Made by a program: the position numbers and the translations under genes
In this document: one piece after another, positions 1 through 12,403 of the stretch
How positions within the stretch are numbered: the stretch's first letter is position 1
Layout: every line of letters begins with the position of its first letter
Assembly: GCA_031002005.1 (NCBI GenBank)
Contig: JARYHS010013631.1
Span: 66,461,832-66,525,831 of the forward strand
Direction: 5' to 3'
DNA: 64,000 nucleotides
Source of the DNA: Vandiemenella viatica
Taxonomy: Eukaryota; Arthropoda; Insecta; Orthoptera; Morabidae
Notes under the pieces: generated by a model
What the model saw: the letters and a program-made list of their open reading frames with translations, nothing else
What the model was told of the DNA's origin: nothing
The model's database searches: none

Positions 1-470
1 TACGTATGAATCGATGCCACCTTTCTTCAACGGTGCCTCTTGCTACTATGAAGGTATGGTAATTATGCCTCAAATACGTTCTAAAACACTCTTTTGAAGC
101 CTTTTCTAAGCTGTAAACGATCCTTTCTTTTTTCTTTTTGCGCGAGGTTTTAATTTTAGTGTAGCAATTACAGCTTTGTGATCACTTATTCCCACGGTGG
201 TAGAAATATCTGTGAATAATTCAGGCCTATTTGTAAAGAGAATATCTAAAATATTTTCGTTACCGTTGAGGCAATCGCATTGGTTCAGTACGAGCTGTTC
301 AAAATTGTGATCTGAGAAAAGGTCTAGAATGATTTCACAAGCTGCTTTATCCTTGTCCCCAGTAATGTGAACGTAATTAGTTCAGTTGATATATGGCAAG
401 TTAAAGTCACCACCTATGCACTTTGAATTGACTGCCTCTAGTTCTGCTAAATGATGAGTTTCTTGATCTT
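1..470 (-). pseudogene. non-LTR retrotransposon endonuclease domain (fragment)
   Basis: Reading the minus strand from about 420 downward gives the end of an AP-type (EEP) endonuclease: GGDFNLPYIN, then ILDILFTNRPEL, then TTVGISDHKAV. The GDFN and SDH motifs are catalytic landmarks of the nuclease that nicks target DNA for retrotransposition. A basic linker towards the reverse transcriptase follows (LEKASKECFRTYLR in another frame), and the element runs off the window start. There is an in-frame stop just after PYIN and a frame change in the linker, so it is dead. It lies head-to-head with the plus-strand element that starts near 700. The clade (Jockey/CR1 group) is inferred from motif style only. 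Confidence 0.7.
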
Positions 471-699
471 AATTTTATTTCAGCTTCCTTGAACCATTTT
501 CCTTTTTGTCATTACCAAGTATTCAAAATGGTTTTGTTTCTTTATTGCAGACTTCCTGGCTTTAACTTTCATAAATGATTGTTTTATTTTCTTTAACCCT
601 GTCGTCATTCAAATAATATAGTCGAAGTAGTAAGTAGTATAATTCGCAGCTGAACCCACACGAAAGTGAAATCTATCTTATTTTGTTATACGAATGTCA
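471..699. other. no feature seen
   Basis: AT-rich sequence between two divergent retrotransposon remnants. No coding signal, TIR or clear repeat was recognised. Confidence 0.5.
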
Positions 700-767
700 A
701 TATAATGACACTGAGTTCAGTGGTCCAAATGAGACAGTAGTAAGTCAGAATATGGCAATAGGAAGAC

Positions 768-1271
768 ATGGAAACCAAACATCTGGAAATGTATTACCAT
801 AAAATCAACAGAGTAGGTGTAAGTAAGTATTGTATAGAACAACACTTTGAATGCTGTGTTACTAAATTAGAATATGGTAAGGAAGAGCTCATAGTAATAG
901 CAATTTATAGGGCCGCCTCAGGAAATTTTAGTCTGTTCTTATCACAGTTAGAGTCTTTACTACTATGTTTCAAAAATAACAAACAAATAGTTTTATGTGG
1001 AGATTTTAATGTTGACTTTCTCAATCACAGCAATGAGAGGCTAGATATGGAAGCCTTGATGTTGTCTTTTAACTTAACGGCACTTGTAAATTTTCCTACT
1101 AGAATACAAAATAATAGCAGGACTGCAATTGATAATTTTTTTATGGATATTTCTCAGTACAGTAATTACAACATACTTCCAGTAATAAATGGTATCTCAG
1201 ATCATGATGCCCAGCTGCTATGTATCAAGTCCAGAAACACTATTAAACATAGAGAAAAGCTGGGTTTATAG
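768..1271 (+). pseudogene. AP-endonuclease domain of family A ORF2
   Basis: A 167-residue open frame that is the C-terminal two thirds of an EEP nuclease. IVIAIYRAASGNF (about residues 42-54) is the conserved YRxPSG-like segment. IVLCGDFNVDFL (about 74-85) holds the catalytic GDFN. INGISDHDAQLL (about 139-150) holds the catalytic SDH. The coding sense continues in another frame from 1189 (RNINENNIKHFIDSL), so the stop at 1271 follows a frameshift and is not a true end. The ATG is an internal methionine, since the nuclease N-terminus lies upstream in broken frames. Confidence 0.75.
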
Positions 1272-1929
1272 AAGAAATATTAATGAAAACAATATAAAAC
1301 ATTTCATAGATTCCTTAAATAATGAACAATGGTCAGAAGTGTACAATGCACAGGGTGTTAATGCAAAATTTGATTCCTTTCTCAATATATTTCTAACACT
1401 TTTCGAAGGAAGTTTCGAAAAAAGGAAAGTTGTCAATACTCCAAACAATGAACTGGGTTAAGGGATGGATAACAAAGGGTATTAGAATATCTTGTAAAAC
1501 AAAAAGAGACCTGTACTTAAAAGTAAGAGAATCAGATAACTATACACTTAAAGCTCATTATAAACTTTATTCTAAAATACTAAGAAATGTAATAAGAAAG
1601 GCCAAGAACAGGTATATATCAAAGAAAATAGAGAATTCAGGCAATAAGATGAAAACTATATGGAATATAATAAAAAGTAACAGGAAAATCTGTAAATCAC
1701 TCTAAAGACATAAAAATAGAACAAAATGGATCTGTCATAGTGAAGTAGGGGAAGTTTGTGAAATATTTAACAAACATTTTACTACAGTTGTAGAGAAATT
1801 AGGCATAGAAAAGCAGTCCCCAATAGTGCCCTAGGCTTCTTCAGACTGCTTACCCAAATAGATTTGTGGAAATGCAATTGCCACCAGTAACAGTCTCAGA
1901 AATAAATAAACATTAAACAATTAAAACCT

Positions 1930-3170
1930 AAAAATTCTTCCAGCTATGACAATATTTCAAGTAAATTACTAAAAGATGTTCAGATTGTATCGATCGTGTA
2001 CTTGCCCACATTTGTAATGAATCGTTAATGCAAGGTGTGTTTCCAAATAGACTAAAATATGCAGTTGTAAAACCGTTGTTTAAAAAAGGAGAATCAACAT
2101 GTGTAGATAACTATCGTCCCATTTCATTACTTTCAGGATTCTCAAAGATTTTTGAAAAAGTCATGTATTGTAGAGTAATAAAACATGTTACCACAAAATA
2201 ATATCCTCACTAAATCACAATTTGGGTTCCAAAAAGGATCATCTATAGAAATGGCTATATATTCATTTTTAAATAACACATTTGAGGTAATAATAAAATG
2301 AGCCCTGTAGGAATATTTTGTGATCTTGCAAAAGCATTTGACTGTGTAAATCATGAATACTTTTGAAAAAATGGAATACTATGGTATTTATGGAATGCAG
2401 GTAAATGGTTTAATCATACATGGAAAGTCGAATGCAAAAAGTTCCATTTTTGATACTAAAATAAAAAGATGCTTCATCAGACTGGGAAAAATAAAACATG
2501 GAATTCCACAAGGTTCTGTCCTAGGACCCCTCCTCTTTTTGTTGTATATCAATGACCTTCCTGGAAACTTATCTGACAAAGTTAAGAGTGTTTTATTTGC
2601 AGATGACACTAACCTGACTGTGAGAAAAACACCAAACAGCAATCTAGAATTTAATGTAAATGAAGTACTTAGTGAAGTAGCAAATTGGTTTAAGGCAAAT
2701 TCATTAAAATAAATTTTGAAAAAACACATTATATTAGGTTTAAAACAAAAAATTATGCACAGCCAGATTTACAAGTAAGCTATAAAAATAACACAATATT
2801 AGAAACAAAGAGTATAAAATTCCTTGGTATTAAAATAGATGAGAAACTCTGTTGGCATGAACATATCACTTCACTACTGAAGAAGTTAAGTAGTGCCACC
2901 TTTGCAATACGAACACTTTCTCTAACAGCAGATCTAGAATTAACGAAACAGGTTTACTCCTCATATTTTCATTCAGTAATGTCATATGGCATAATTTTTT
3001 GGGGAAACTCTTCACAAAGTAAAAAAGTTTTCATAGCACAGAAAAGAGCTATTAGGATGTTGTGTAGGGTAAAACCAAGAACTTCTTGCAGACAACTTTT
3101 TAAAAAACTCAGTGTTCTTACAATGAGTTCTCAGTATATATATTTCTCATGTGCTTTGTCATAGATCATT
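1930..3170 (+). pseudogene. reverse transcriptase of family A
   Basis: Broken RT read across frames. NYRPISLLSGFSKIFEK lies at about 2110-2160. AKAFDCVNH, the catalytic aspartate segment of motif A, lies near 2330-2355. [19 protein letters not shown] is at about 2502-2560 and FADDTNLTV at about 2595-2625, the second catalytic aspartate pair, intact. A thumb-like segment follows, with FLGIKIDEKLCWHEHI (2820-2868) and ISYGIIFWGNS plus KRAIRMLC (2980-3065). These are the standard order and motifs of Jockey/CR1-type RTs. Frame changes near 2350 and 2712 and in the 3' part disable it. Confidence 0.75.
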
Positions 3171-3620
3171 TAACCTGTTTACTTCTAATTCACAGGTACA
3201 CAATCTCAATACAAGAAGCAGAAATAACTTGCACAAACCACAAACATCTCTGTCATTAGTACAAAGAGGAGTTAATATTCTGGTATACATCTGTTTAATA
3301 AACTTCCCAAGGGTATAAAACAATTTGCAGAAAATAAAGATATATTTAAAGAAAAACTGAGAGATTATCTTATTGGCAACTCCTTCTACTCCATTCAAGA
3401 ATTTGAACAAAAAATTAATTGTATTCAATATGACTTTTGCAAATCAGTTGTAAAAATTTATGTTTATTTTATTGTCTTTATTTTTTTTGTAACATATAAT
3501 TGTTTTTACTATGATGACTCATATTGTATGTATGTATATTAACCATGACATGTTTCACATCCCAGAGGTGCTTCCTCAGCAGGGATCCATGAAACAAGAT
3601 TGATAAATAATAAATTTTTA

Positions 3621-4033
3621 AAAAAAGACCGCTTTAAACTGGAGCTATTTTTCCTTCACCACTTTATATGAATAGCCAAATGATACTTCCGTAACAGCAA
3701 TTTGAAGCAGCGATTCTAACTGTTACCGTTATAGTTTGAATTTGGCCTTATGCACTGGTGGAAAGTTACATACATTTGTATACATTTTTACCTTAAGTTG
3801 TTTTATTATTAAAAATTGTGCTGTACAACAACATTTTTTTTATACCCACTCCAGTCCCCAACAAACTTGCTTTTAAATAACATTCCTTGTACTTTTCTAG
3901 ATACTATGCTATTTTTCGCCCCAGTTTCGTGATAATGTCAACCGCTAATGTGCGATTTCTACATACTCACCACCCTCTCCAACTAACATCTGTTTTTTAA
4001 TGGTTACCTAAATTATATTGGCTATCAATCATA
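3621..4033. other. no feature seen
   Basis: AT-rich spacer between family A and the mariner-like element. No coding or repeat structure was recognised. Confidence 0.4.
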
Positions 4034-4169
4034 CAGGGTTAGCCTAAATGATTCATCGGATTTCGGAACACTTTGTATTGAAAAGTATAGGTAATTCAAA
4101 GACGAGTGATACATGAAAACTAACCGAGTTTAAAAACCTTGCTTGGTGTTTGGCGTGCATGCTAGATGG

Positions 4170-6230
4170 CAGCAGTGGACAAGATGGTCGAAAAAGCAGG
4201 AGGAGAATTTTTGTGTGTTAGAATATGCGAAATGTTTTTTGGTTACGAATGTGCAGGGTACAATTGTACGAAAATACAGAATAGCTGTACCTTGTTACTA
4301 AAGCATTTTACATTGGTTTCACCAGTTTCGTGACACTCGTCTGTGTAAATGGATGAGCACATGGCGACCAAAAATCTCAGAGGAAACTGTGAAGTGTTTG
4401 AGACAGAGCTATGTATGCAGTTCAAAAATTCAACCATTCATGCCAGCCGTGAACTGGGCATTCCTTAGAAAACAGTATGGAATGTTTTGAGTCAGTGTTT
4501 GCATTTCAAACCCAATCATGTGCAATTGGTAAAACACCTGATCCCAGAAGATTATTGCAGCTATCTTGATTTTATATCCGAATGCTGGAAGCTATGGAAA
4601 ATGACGAGAACTTTGTATTCAGTGACAAGTTGATTTTTCATCCATCTGGAAAGGTGAATCATTACAATGGAGACTATGGGGTATTGAATTGCTGTATACC
4701 TTTCTGGGTTTGGAAAGAGAATAGCCAAAAGTGAATGTCTTCTGTGCTGTATAAAAGAGAAAGCTGTATGGGCACTTTTTCTTCATTGACCAGGTGTTTA
4801 CACGATCCATTTACCTGGATATGTTGTAGGTGTGGTTGTTTCCACAACTGACTCCACCACTATCACCCTACAACAGGACGAGACTCCACGTCACTGGAGT
4901 ACAAATGACTGCGACTCTCAACAAAGAACTGCCATATCACTGGATACGGCGCCCTTGTTCAAGTGATGTTCCTCAATTGTCATGACATTTGAATGCTTGC
5001 ATATTAAGCCCATTTATACCTGTTATTGCATATTTTACCTAAAACCTAGTGATGTTGCATATTTTCGTTATATTTAAAATATTTTTCGGTAGTGTACCTA
5101 GTTAACACATAAAATCTTATATTCTAACTGGCAAAACATACTAGCAGCACAGCTCTTATTCTACGACTCACTGAAGAACTACGACCCACATTTCAGAGTG
5201 TAAATAAACCGATTTAATTAACAAAGAAAGTATTTCTCAAGTCATGTTCTCGTAATAATGCCTATAAAAAATTGCGAAATGCGCCTTTACCTCTGGAACC
5301 AATGGTAACTCGATGGGTGATGTGGGTTGCAGCTGTACTGTTTTACAATGAATATTTCCAGGCATTAATGGTGTAATAAACGACTTTGAAAGTGGAGAGG
5401 CTATGGCAGTTTGTTAGTACAAGGAAGCATTTAACGATTCTAGTATTAAAACCATAGCTGTGATTAGCTTTCATTTTTCCCATATGATTGCGAGTATTTA
5501 ACAGCTTGAAACTCAATCTATTTAGTTGATGAATAAAATCTGCATTGCCAGAGGTATTCCTATGTAAACTTGAAGTTTGAAAATATTTTGAACCTTTGTG
5601 CCAAATTGATAGTTTTAGTAATGGGACAGGTGAACTTTTTCCAGAAACAATTGCTAACGCAGCACTCAACTTCAAATACTGCCCAGTTACATCAGTGAAT
5701 ATGGAATGGTCCATATCCACTTACAAAAATATTTAGAGGGCTTGAAGAAACAATCTTACTATTGAATATTTGGAACAGTAAAGGTAAATAATTGTTAATT
5801 ATCGAATTTATAAATATATTATTCAACTAATTACTAATTGCATGCTGATTTTGAAATAAAAAATCTAAATATTACTATTTTTATATTATATAATGTTGCA
5901 ATTTTGACACTTTTCATGCACATTTTAAGCATTTTTTTCATGTATATTTGCATGCATATTTCAAGCTTTTTGTGTTGCATACAATCCAGTCTCTATTCAA
6001 GATTCTCCAGATCGAAAGATCTGACTCCATGTGATTTCTTCTTGTGGGGTTATGTGAAGGACAAAGTTTATGTATTCCGGAAGCCAACAACACTGCAAGA
6101 ATTCCAGGAACAGATCACTGCTGCTGTGACAGACATTGGCAGAAACATGCTATCGAAAGTATTGACACAACTGAATTACCGTTTGGATGTGTGTTGGGTG
6201 ACTAAAGGTGCACACTTTGAACGTTTATAG
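4170..6230 (+). pseudogene. mariner-like transposase, split by an insertion
   Basis: The N-terminal part (about 4190-4450) reads ENFCVLEYAKC, a basic strand, then ILHWFHQFRDT, the helix-turn-helix DNA-binding region of mariner-like transposases. Many stops follow. After the inserted segment (about 4990-5990) the C-terminal part resumes as DLTPCDFFLWGYVKDKVY (6018-6071), carrying the last catalytic aspartate of the DDD/DDE triad, then LNYRLDVCWVTKGAHFE near the end. The second catalytic block (QQDGAPPH type) is recognisable only as a broken trace near 4860-4890. It cannot encode an enzyme. No specific subfamily is asserted. Confidence 0.65.
5160..5780 (+). pseudogene. hAT-like transposase fragment inserted in the mariner
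   Basis: From 5258 the plus strand reads PLPLEPMVTRWVMWVAAVLFY. This resembles the conserved segment with a TRWGTW core found in hAT-derived proteins of arthropods. A weak helix-rich reading with stops follows to about 5780. The insert is flanked by TTGCATAT-type motifs at about 4993-5055 and 5945-5980, which may be the subterminal repeats of the inserted element. Its exact ends and target duplication could not be fixed. The family call rests on one motif. Confidence 0.4.
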
Positions 6231-6348
6231 TATGTACCAGAAATGTGGCGAGTTTATGTATCTTTTCATGTAGCACTCTTATTTGCAGGTCATATACTTT
6301 TCAATGCCCAGTATTTTGGAACCTGATGAATCTTTAGGGTTAGCCCTG

Positions 6349-7944
6349 AATTCTACAGCAATTTTCACAGAGAAATTAGCAGCCTCCTTCACATCATCTT
6401 AAATTTTTTCCTTGATACTCAGAATGAAGATTCCATACTAATTTCCACACTTAAGCAAGTACAATGTGGCAAGAAGTATAAAAATTCTTTTGCAGGGACA
6501 AAGAGGGAGCCAACACAAAGCTCACTATATCACTGATCTCTCTCCTCATAGCAAATATGTATTTGTGGTGAATGGTGGGCTGTGTGTTGGTTCTCAAGAC
6601 TGCTGTTGTTTCATTTCTATAACAGAGTTACTGTTTTATTTAAATCAGAGTGGTACCTACACGGGAAGAGAGATCTGAAATGATGTAGGCTACTGACGTC
6701 CGGCCTCCTGAACAATGCTATCCACAAAGTCTACAGTAGTTCTAAAACAAAATGGAGTTTTGAAATCTGCAGCAATAGAGATTTGCAGACAAGATGAAAT
6801 GCATCTCACTGTGTTGATTTTGCAATATTTTTGCTGTGTAATGGCGCAAGCATTTGTCTCAAATATTTATCCGTATAATATCAAAATCCTGAACACTTTT
6901 CATATGAGATGAAGAACTATCAAAAGAAAGAAGTTTTGCACTTATAAAGAGTGCTGTAGATTTTGTTCAGCATCCAATATGTCCTCAGTTACCTAATGCA
7001 TTCTTATATACTGTTCATGAAATGTCACTTCTGAAAATTTGAGATCATAAAAAAATGATTCTTTAGCAAATATTTAATTTTATCAATAGTTCATTACAGC
7101 CCAGTTCAGCTGAAAGCATGCTGTGTCTAATGGATGTTATATACAGAATAACTGCATTCTATGAAATGAACTAAACTTCCTTCCTCTTCCTCCCCAGCAC
7201 AATCTCTTTACTTATCAAATGGTGTCAACTGCAATGGATACAGTAATCAGCAACAGAATCTTCCTTATTGTATACATAAAACTTCTGTTTTGATAGTAAG
7301 GCATAACGTAGGAATAGTTTCTTAGATCACAGCAAAAAATTATAATATTAAAGCTAGCAACAATATGATTGTGATATGTGGGTATCAAGTGCAATTATCT
7401 CAAATATGAGTTAAATTTTAACACTTTTATTACATTTCTCATATGATTACACCAATACTTGCTAATAAAATATAGACATATTTTACATAGTATTGAATAA
7501 AATGAGATGTTCAATTAAAATAGAACATACAATTAAAAGAGTATCTGTAGAAGTCAGGATTATTTGGGAACCCATCTGACATATTTTTAAACATTAGAGA
7601 TTCCAACTTCTGTGGAATATTTTAGAATGTGAACTTAATTTAAAAATACTTTAAATAATATGACAACCCTCACAACTTAGACACATGGCATTATGAAATT
7701 AAATAATATTAGAAATTGGCTGTCACAAAATATTAACTTATGTATTACTTGGCAAAGTAAGGAACATAAATCATTATAGTCAGAAATGAATTATGGCAGT
7801 AAGTTAGGATATTTTCAACCACCAAAGTTTCAATGCAAATTTCACAATCATACCTACAGAAAGCTGAAACAGCAATTAATAGTGTCAAATATGCTTTGTG
7901 GAGAAACACAATAATAACCAACGTAAGAGCATCGTTAACTATCA
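6349..7944. other. no feature seen
   Basis: About 1.6 kb of AT-rich DNA. Open frames at 6466-6678 and 6715-6912 have no recognisable motif or codon signal and are treated as chance. Confidence 0.4.
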
Positions 7945-8165
7945 CATTAAGGAAGGATAGGGAAAGTAAACCCCTCAATCGCTATAGATGAAGGTACAAG
8001 TGCCATGAAAAACAAATGTTTATAACAAAATAGTTTTAGATGTTTTACTATTTTTGTGTTAGTTACGAGCCTTCTGCCTGCATGTGTGGCCACAGATGGG
8101 TTTAGTTTCACCTATCCTTCCCGACTTTAATTCCCTAACAGCAGTATAATTGTCACATTATCTAT
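7945..8165. repeat. dispersed-repeat pair in inverted arrangement
   Basis: 7945-8002 on the minus strand reads CTTCATCTATAG, then GGGGTTTACTTTCCCTATCC. 8070-8165 on the plus strand reads CACAGATGGGTTTAGTTTCACC, then CCCTAACAGCAGTATAATTGTC. The same sequence recurs at 25295-25395 (plus) and 61130-61172 (minus). The pair is therefore two copies of a dispersed repeat facing each other, possibly the 3' part of a SINE. Confidence 0.45.
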
Positions 8166-8877
8166 CATGTTACATACATCAAGTATCACATTCCTTGCCC
8201 AACTTTCTAAAACAAACCAGAAAAAAATATTTGAAAGAATTTCAACATATCTGCTGTAACACAGTGGCACATACTGAATTTAGGCATCAGCATATTACAT
8301 ATGCAATTAAATTTTACTGATTATGCAAAGAGTTTAACTGATAGCAAAGGGAAAATGTGTTCAGTTTATCAATTAACACATTTGATATTGAAGGGCCATT
8401 ATATATCAAAATATGAAATTTATAGGTGTGTTCCAAAAGCTAAGAAAGATTATAAAATACTACTGCTTAAAAACAAATACAAATTATTGATGCTGACCAA
8501 AATTATTAAAGAATTCTGTCTATTGCTCCTAACTGTACAGCCTAACAGCAATGCCATGCTAAACAAATCTGATTAATTTTGATATATAAATATCCTAATT
8601 GAAACGCAGGAATCTGACTTGCTTTCGATATTATGTCATTATAAATTACGTCAAATGACAAAAACTAATTCTGAATTCAATATATTTTAAGATAATTATA
8701 TAACAGCCGGCACTGCATTTTACTAAAATATTTGAAAGGCTCTTGTGAAATTATACAAAAAAATAAATGAAGGGAAAAAATACTTTTATAGAAATCTTTA
8801 AATTATTAGAGTTGATACAAATGGAATAATTTTTTGGTGAACAAATTTAACTTCTTAAAATCTATTTACTCATAATT
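8166..8877. other. no feature seen
   Basis: AT-rich DNA. The open frame at 8301-8576 is lysine-rich by composition and has no recognised domain. Confidence 0.4.
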
Positions 8878-9166
8878 TCAGTTAAAATAAAAAGTGATGC
8901 TATAATATAGATATGTGATCATGTAAGTGGTACAATTCAATCTTTCATGTAGAGAAGAACAATCTCAAATTTCCCATATTTTTACATGATAAATAAAAAA
9001 TTCTTTGTTCTTATAATTAAGATTGAATTGTATCACTTACATGCTAACATATCTATATTATAGCATCACTTTTAATTTTAACTGAATCTTTCATGTAGAG
9101 AATAATAATCTCAAATTACCCATATCTTGACACGATAAATAAAAAATTATTTGTTCGTACAATTAT
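8878..9166. repeat. hairpin with duplicated loop
   Basis: Arm 8878-8943 and arm 9020-9085 are reverse complements with about five mismatches in 66 bp, separated by a 76-bp loop. The loop sequence beginning TCTTTCATGTAGAGAA (8941 onward) is repeated in direct orientation immediately after the second arm (9087-9166, about 80 percent or more alike by eye). The order is arm, loop, inverted arm, loop. No coding or transposase signal is present. Confidence 0.8.
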
Positions 9167-10539
9167 AATTTTTATTACAGAACTGAGTACTGACTCAGTT
9201 CTTAAACATAAATCCACACAGATTTCTGAACCACTGACACACACTTGAAATTCTAAAATTTGATTATGTGTATGGGGAAATACCATATAGACAATAATTT
9301 TAGATCTTCTATTAAGATATGGGCAAAAACTCATAACTAAAGGCTTTCTTGGGAATTTATATACACCCTTAAGTAAGCAAATGATAACAGCTGGTATGTA
9401 CATAGTCTACTGATCTTTTAAGATAAACAGTCTACAGTACAAAAAACACCATCAAATGAGAATGTATGGATCTATATTTCAGAACATTCCTCTAATACTA
9501 CATGTGAAGCCACTTAGTTTCATCACCTACAAAAGAAATGTTTTACGATTTCAGAAAATATAGATTTGGTGTTCATCATATACATACCAATGAGATCATT
9601 ATAAATTCGGCTTTAAGTCAAAGACAGCAAAAATGATGTGAAAAATTCAGAACTTGAACATTTGAAGAAATTTTAGTGATGTAAAAATCAATTGATTTGC
9701 AGATCAAGCATTATCACTGGGATAACAAATAATAATTCAAGGAAGTCATTCAAAATGTTACAAATGTATTCTATTCTGTGTGTAAGGAGGAGGGGGGGAG
9801 GTGAAAATGTGTGTGTGTGGGGGGGGTAATATGGAAATCTTTACAAAACAGATTTTTCTGCTAACTTAAACATCGAATATGTCTGCCTTTCTTATTAACG
9901 CAATGAGGAACAGGATATTCTTCTTAATACAGAAACCCAAGTAACTGATATAACTGACAGTAAACCAATTACTTCCAGCAACTTTGTTTCAATAAAACAC
10001 TTAAGTCAAAAGAAAGATTACGCAGTTCCGATTATAAATATTATACTTCATTTTTCAGGAAAGGTTCACTTTTAACACGGAAGCTATACATACTGTATCA
10101 TATCTCAGAGAATAAGATGCCATATAAGTTTCAGTGCAATTGAGATTACATAAATTTATTTGTTTACATTTTATAAAACTATACTGGATACAGATGATAG
10201 TTCTGAAGGGCATATTTTGCTGTTTTATGGCAATGATTAATACTTGAAATCTACTAAGCAGGTTAAGTGAAAAAACAGCTGCAAATTATTACTACATGAT
10301 CTACTTCTGCAATGTCAAATTAAAAGTAGAAAAGTACCAAAACAATAATTTACATTAAATTTAAAGCAGTTCAGTTTAAATGGTGTAATTCTGAGTTGTT
10401 AGCTAAATCTGTAAGGGAGTCTACTTCCAGTTATGATGGGGTCAGGTCTTTGCCTTTTTGGATTAAAATAACCTATGGGTAATTGTAGATGCACAGTGGG
10501 AAAAATCACTGATGCTAAAGAAATGCTGTTGAAATAATA
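9167..10539. other. no gene; short G/GT-rich tract
   Basis: No coding signal was recognised. A low-complexity purine and GT tract lies at 9778-9829 (runs of seven or more G with interspersed GT). Confidence 0.4.
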
Positions 10540-12403
10540 ACAAATGAGGGTACAACTGGAAAGACAAAGGTTAAGGCTGAAAGTATCACAAAGAGTGGTA
10601 AGAGTGTTACTGGTGAAGTGTAGAAGTACAATGAAAAAAGTAACAGAATTTGAAAACTTAATAGAGATGTACGAACCACAAGTGATTATAGGGGAAGAGT
10701 CTTGTTTAAAAGAAGGAGTACTAGAACGATGAGTCTAGAAATTTTTAAGGCTATGTTAGAAAACTGAGGGGAAAGGAAGTTATGTAGATAAGAATGGAGA
10801 ATAAATTACGCGGGTTTGGAAAAGGCAGAGATATTGAGTACCTGGTTTATTGAAACTAATGGGATGCAATAAATCAGAAGACTGCCTCCATATAAACAGA
10901 AATTACAAAGTTCAAAATAGGTCTTCAGAAAATTATGAAGGAACTCAGAAAATTAAAATAGCGCAAAGGGGCTAGCATTGATAATATTACTACAGATGTA
11001 TTAAAAATAGTGGGATACTATATCGTACCTCGTGCTGAAATTTTATTTAAAATGAGTTTGGAGTCTTGCTGTTTAAAAGTGAACTGGAAAAAGAGCGATA
11101 TTAGTACTGGTTCATAAAAAAAAGGGGGGCAACAAATAGGGTGAGAATTACAGGCCAGTTAGTTTGACAACAGTGATATGCAAAAGGATGGAGAGATTGA
11201 TATGCATCTACATCAGAATTGTCCACATGGAAACAAAATTGTTTTGTAAATCGACAGCATGGCTTTAGGCAGGGATATTTGTGTAAATCTCAGTTGGGGC
11301 ACTGTATGCAAGATATTTTGGATGAATTAGAAAAGGGAGGCCAGTTTGATAATGTATCACTAAATCTTTACAAGACATTTGATACAGTGAGCCATAAAAT
11401 AGTATTAACCAAGTTGAAAACTATTGGAGTGGATGAAAAAGTGACTTTCTGGGTACAGGAATCTTGAAAGGCAGAAAGCAAAGCGTTAGATTGGAAAATG
11501 CAATATCAAGGGAGGTGGAACTGAATAAGGGAGTGCCACAGGGTGGTGTATTGGGACAACTGCTATTCATCATTATAATGAATGATTGTGTTGATGGTTA
11601 ACAGTCAGAATTTAGGTTGTTTGCAGATGATATAATAGTAAATAACAGGATCAAAATGAAGGAAGACTGTACTGTGAACAGCTGCAGGGTGAACTAGATA
11701 GAATATCTAACTTGCTAGGTCATCATGGAACGAAGGTAAATGCCCACAAGAGTCAGCTTGTTAGTTACACAGATAAAAAAGTAAAGGTTGTTTATTATTA
11801 TAGGGTGGGGGCAGAATTGATTGTTGAAGGCTTGAAGTGTAAATATGTTGGCATAACATTTGATATTAAATTCAACTGGATAAGTGGTAGAAAAAGGTTA
11901 CAAAATCCTTCATTTATTGAAGGGAGTGATGAAAGGATATACCAGAGAAGTTAAGGAACTAAGTTATAAGACTTTGGTTAAACAACTGCCTGAATATGGT
12001 GGTGCAGCTTGGGATCCACATTTTGACTATCAAACCGATATGATAAAGGAGCTGGATTGGGAGTCACTGGAAAACAGGAGGAGGGTGAAAAGAGCGCTGA
12101 GAGTGTACAATTAGGAGTAGAGCATGGAAGGGAAAAGATGACCATGGTACTCGATTTTACGCATAAGAGAGCGGGAAAATTTTCTTTTGTGGGAAAGGGT
12201 GTCAAGTATTGGAAAAATTACACAGAGAAGTGATGAAAAATTTGCCAAAAACGCTTAAGGAATTTAAAATTCGTAAATTGCGAAAGCAGTTGGGGATAAA
12301 TTTAGCATTTAAAGTACGTTATATAAGATAATAATAATAAAAATGTAATTAGATAGTTAAGGTAATTGCAACCAGACCGTGTGCCCATGGTAATTCAATT
12401 CAA
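10540..12403 (+). mobile_element. CR1-like non-LTR retrotransposon, family B, plus-strand copy
   Basis: Endonuclease trace at 10620-10735 (FENLIEMYEPQVIIGEESCL), then RT pieces: IDNITTDVLKIVGYY (10975-11020), ENYRPVSLTT (11145-11170), LYKTFDTVSHKIV (11367-11405), GVPQGGVLGQLLFII (11531-11575) and LFADDIIV (11618-11642). The thumb/C-terminal region is at 11712-12114 (CKYVGITFDIKFNW, then MIKELDWESLENRRR). The 3' terminus at about 12403 matches the shared end of the minus-strand copies (TAATTGC-rich end, about 35 bp). Much internal coding sequence is missing, and many stops make it inactive. Confidence 0.75.

Larger units (their letters stand above)
700..3620 (+). mobile_element. non-LTR retrotransposon, family A, decayed
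   Basis: One retrotransposon in a single orientation: endonuclease (768-1271), linker (1189-1705), reverse transcriptase (about 1930-3170) and a 3' tail ending in AT-rich sequence near 3610 (AATAATAAATTTTTAAAAAA). Motifs run in the normal order for a Jockey/CR1-group ORF2. At least five frame changes or stops break it. The 5' end is placed only roughly and no target-site duplication was identified. Confidence 0.75.
4034..6348 (+). mobile_element. mariner/Tc1-superfamily element with long terminal repeats
   Basis: The left end begins CAGGGTTAGCCTAAATGATT and the right end, read on the minus strand, begins CAGGGCTAACCCTAAAGATT. The similarity continues for about 95 bp in both arms, sharing TTGAAAAGTAT and TACATGAAAA at matching offsets. 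The long arms enclose a broken transposase. A hAT-like fragment splits the coding part at about 4990-5990, which explains the 2.3-kb length, about 1 kb longer than usual. A TA target duplication is present on the left only, so the ends are eroded. Confidence 0.7.

Noticed and set aside
11978..12205. 75-codon minus-strand frame and similar frames opposite retrotransposon ORF2 copies (34098-34505, 34490-34849, 34954-35208)
   Set aside because: Complement of CR1-like coding sequence with no independent motif.
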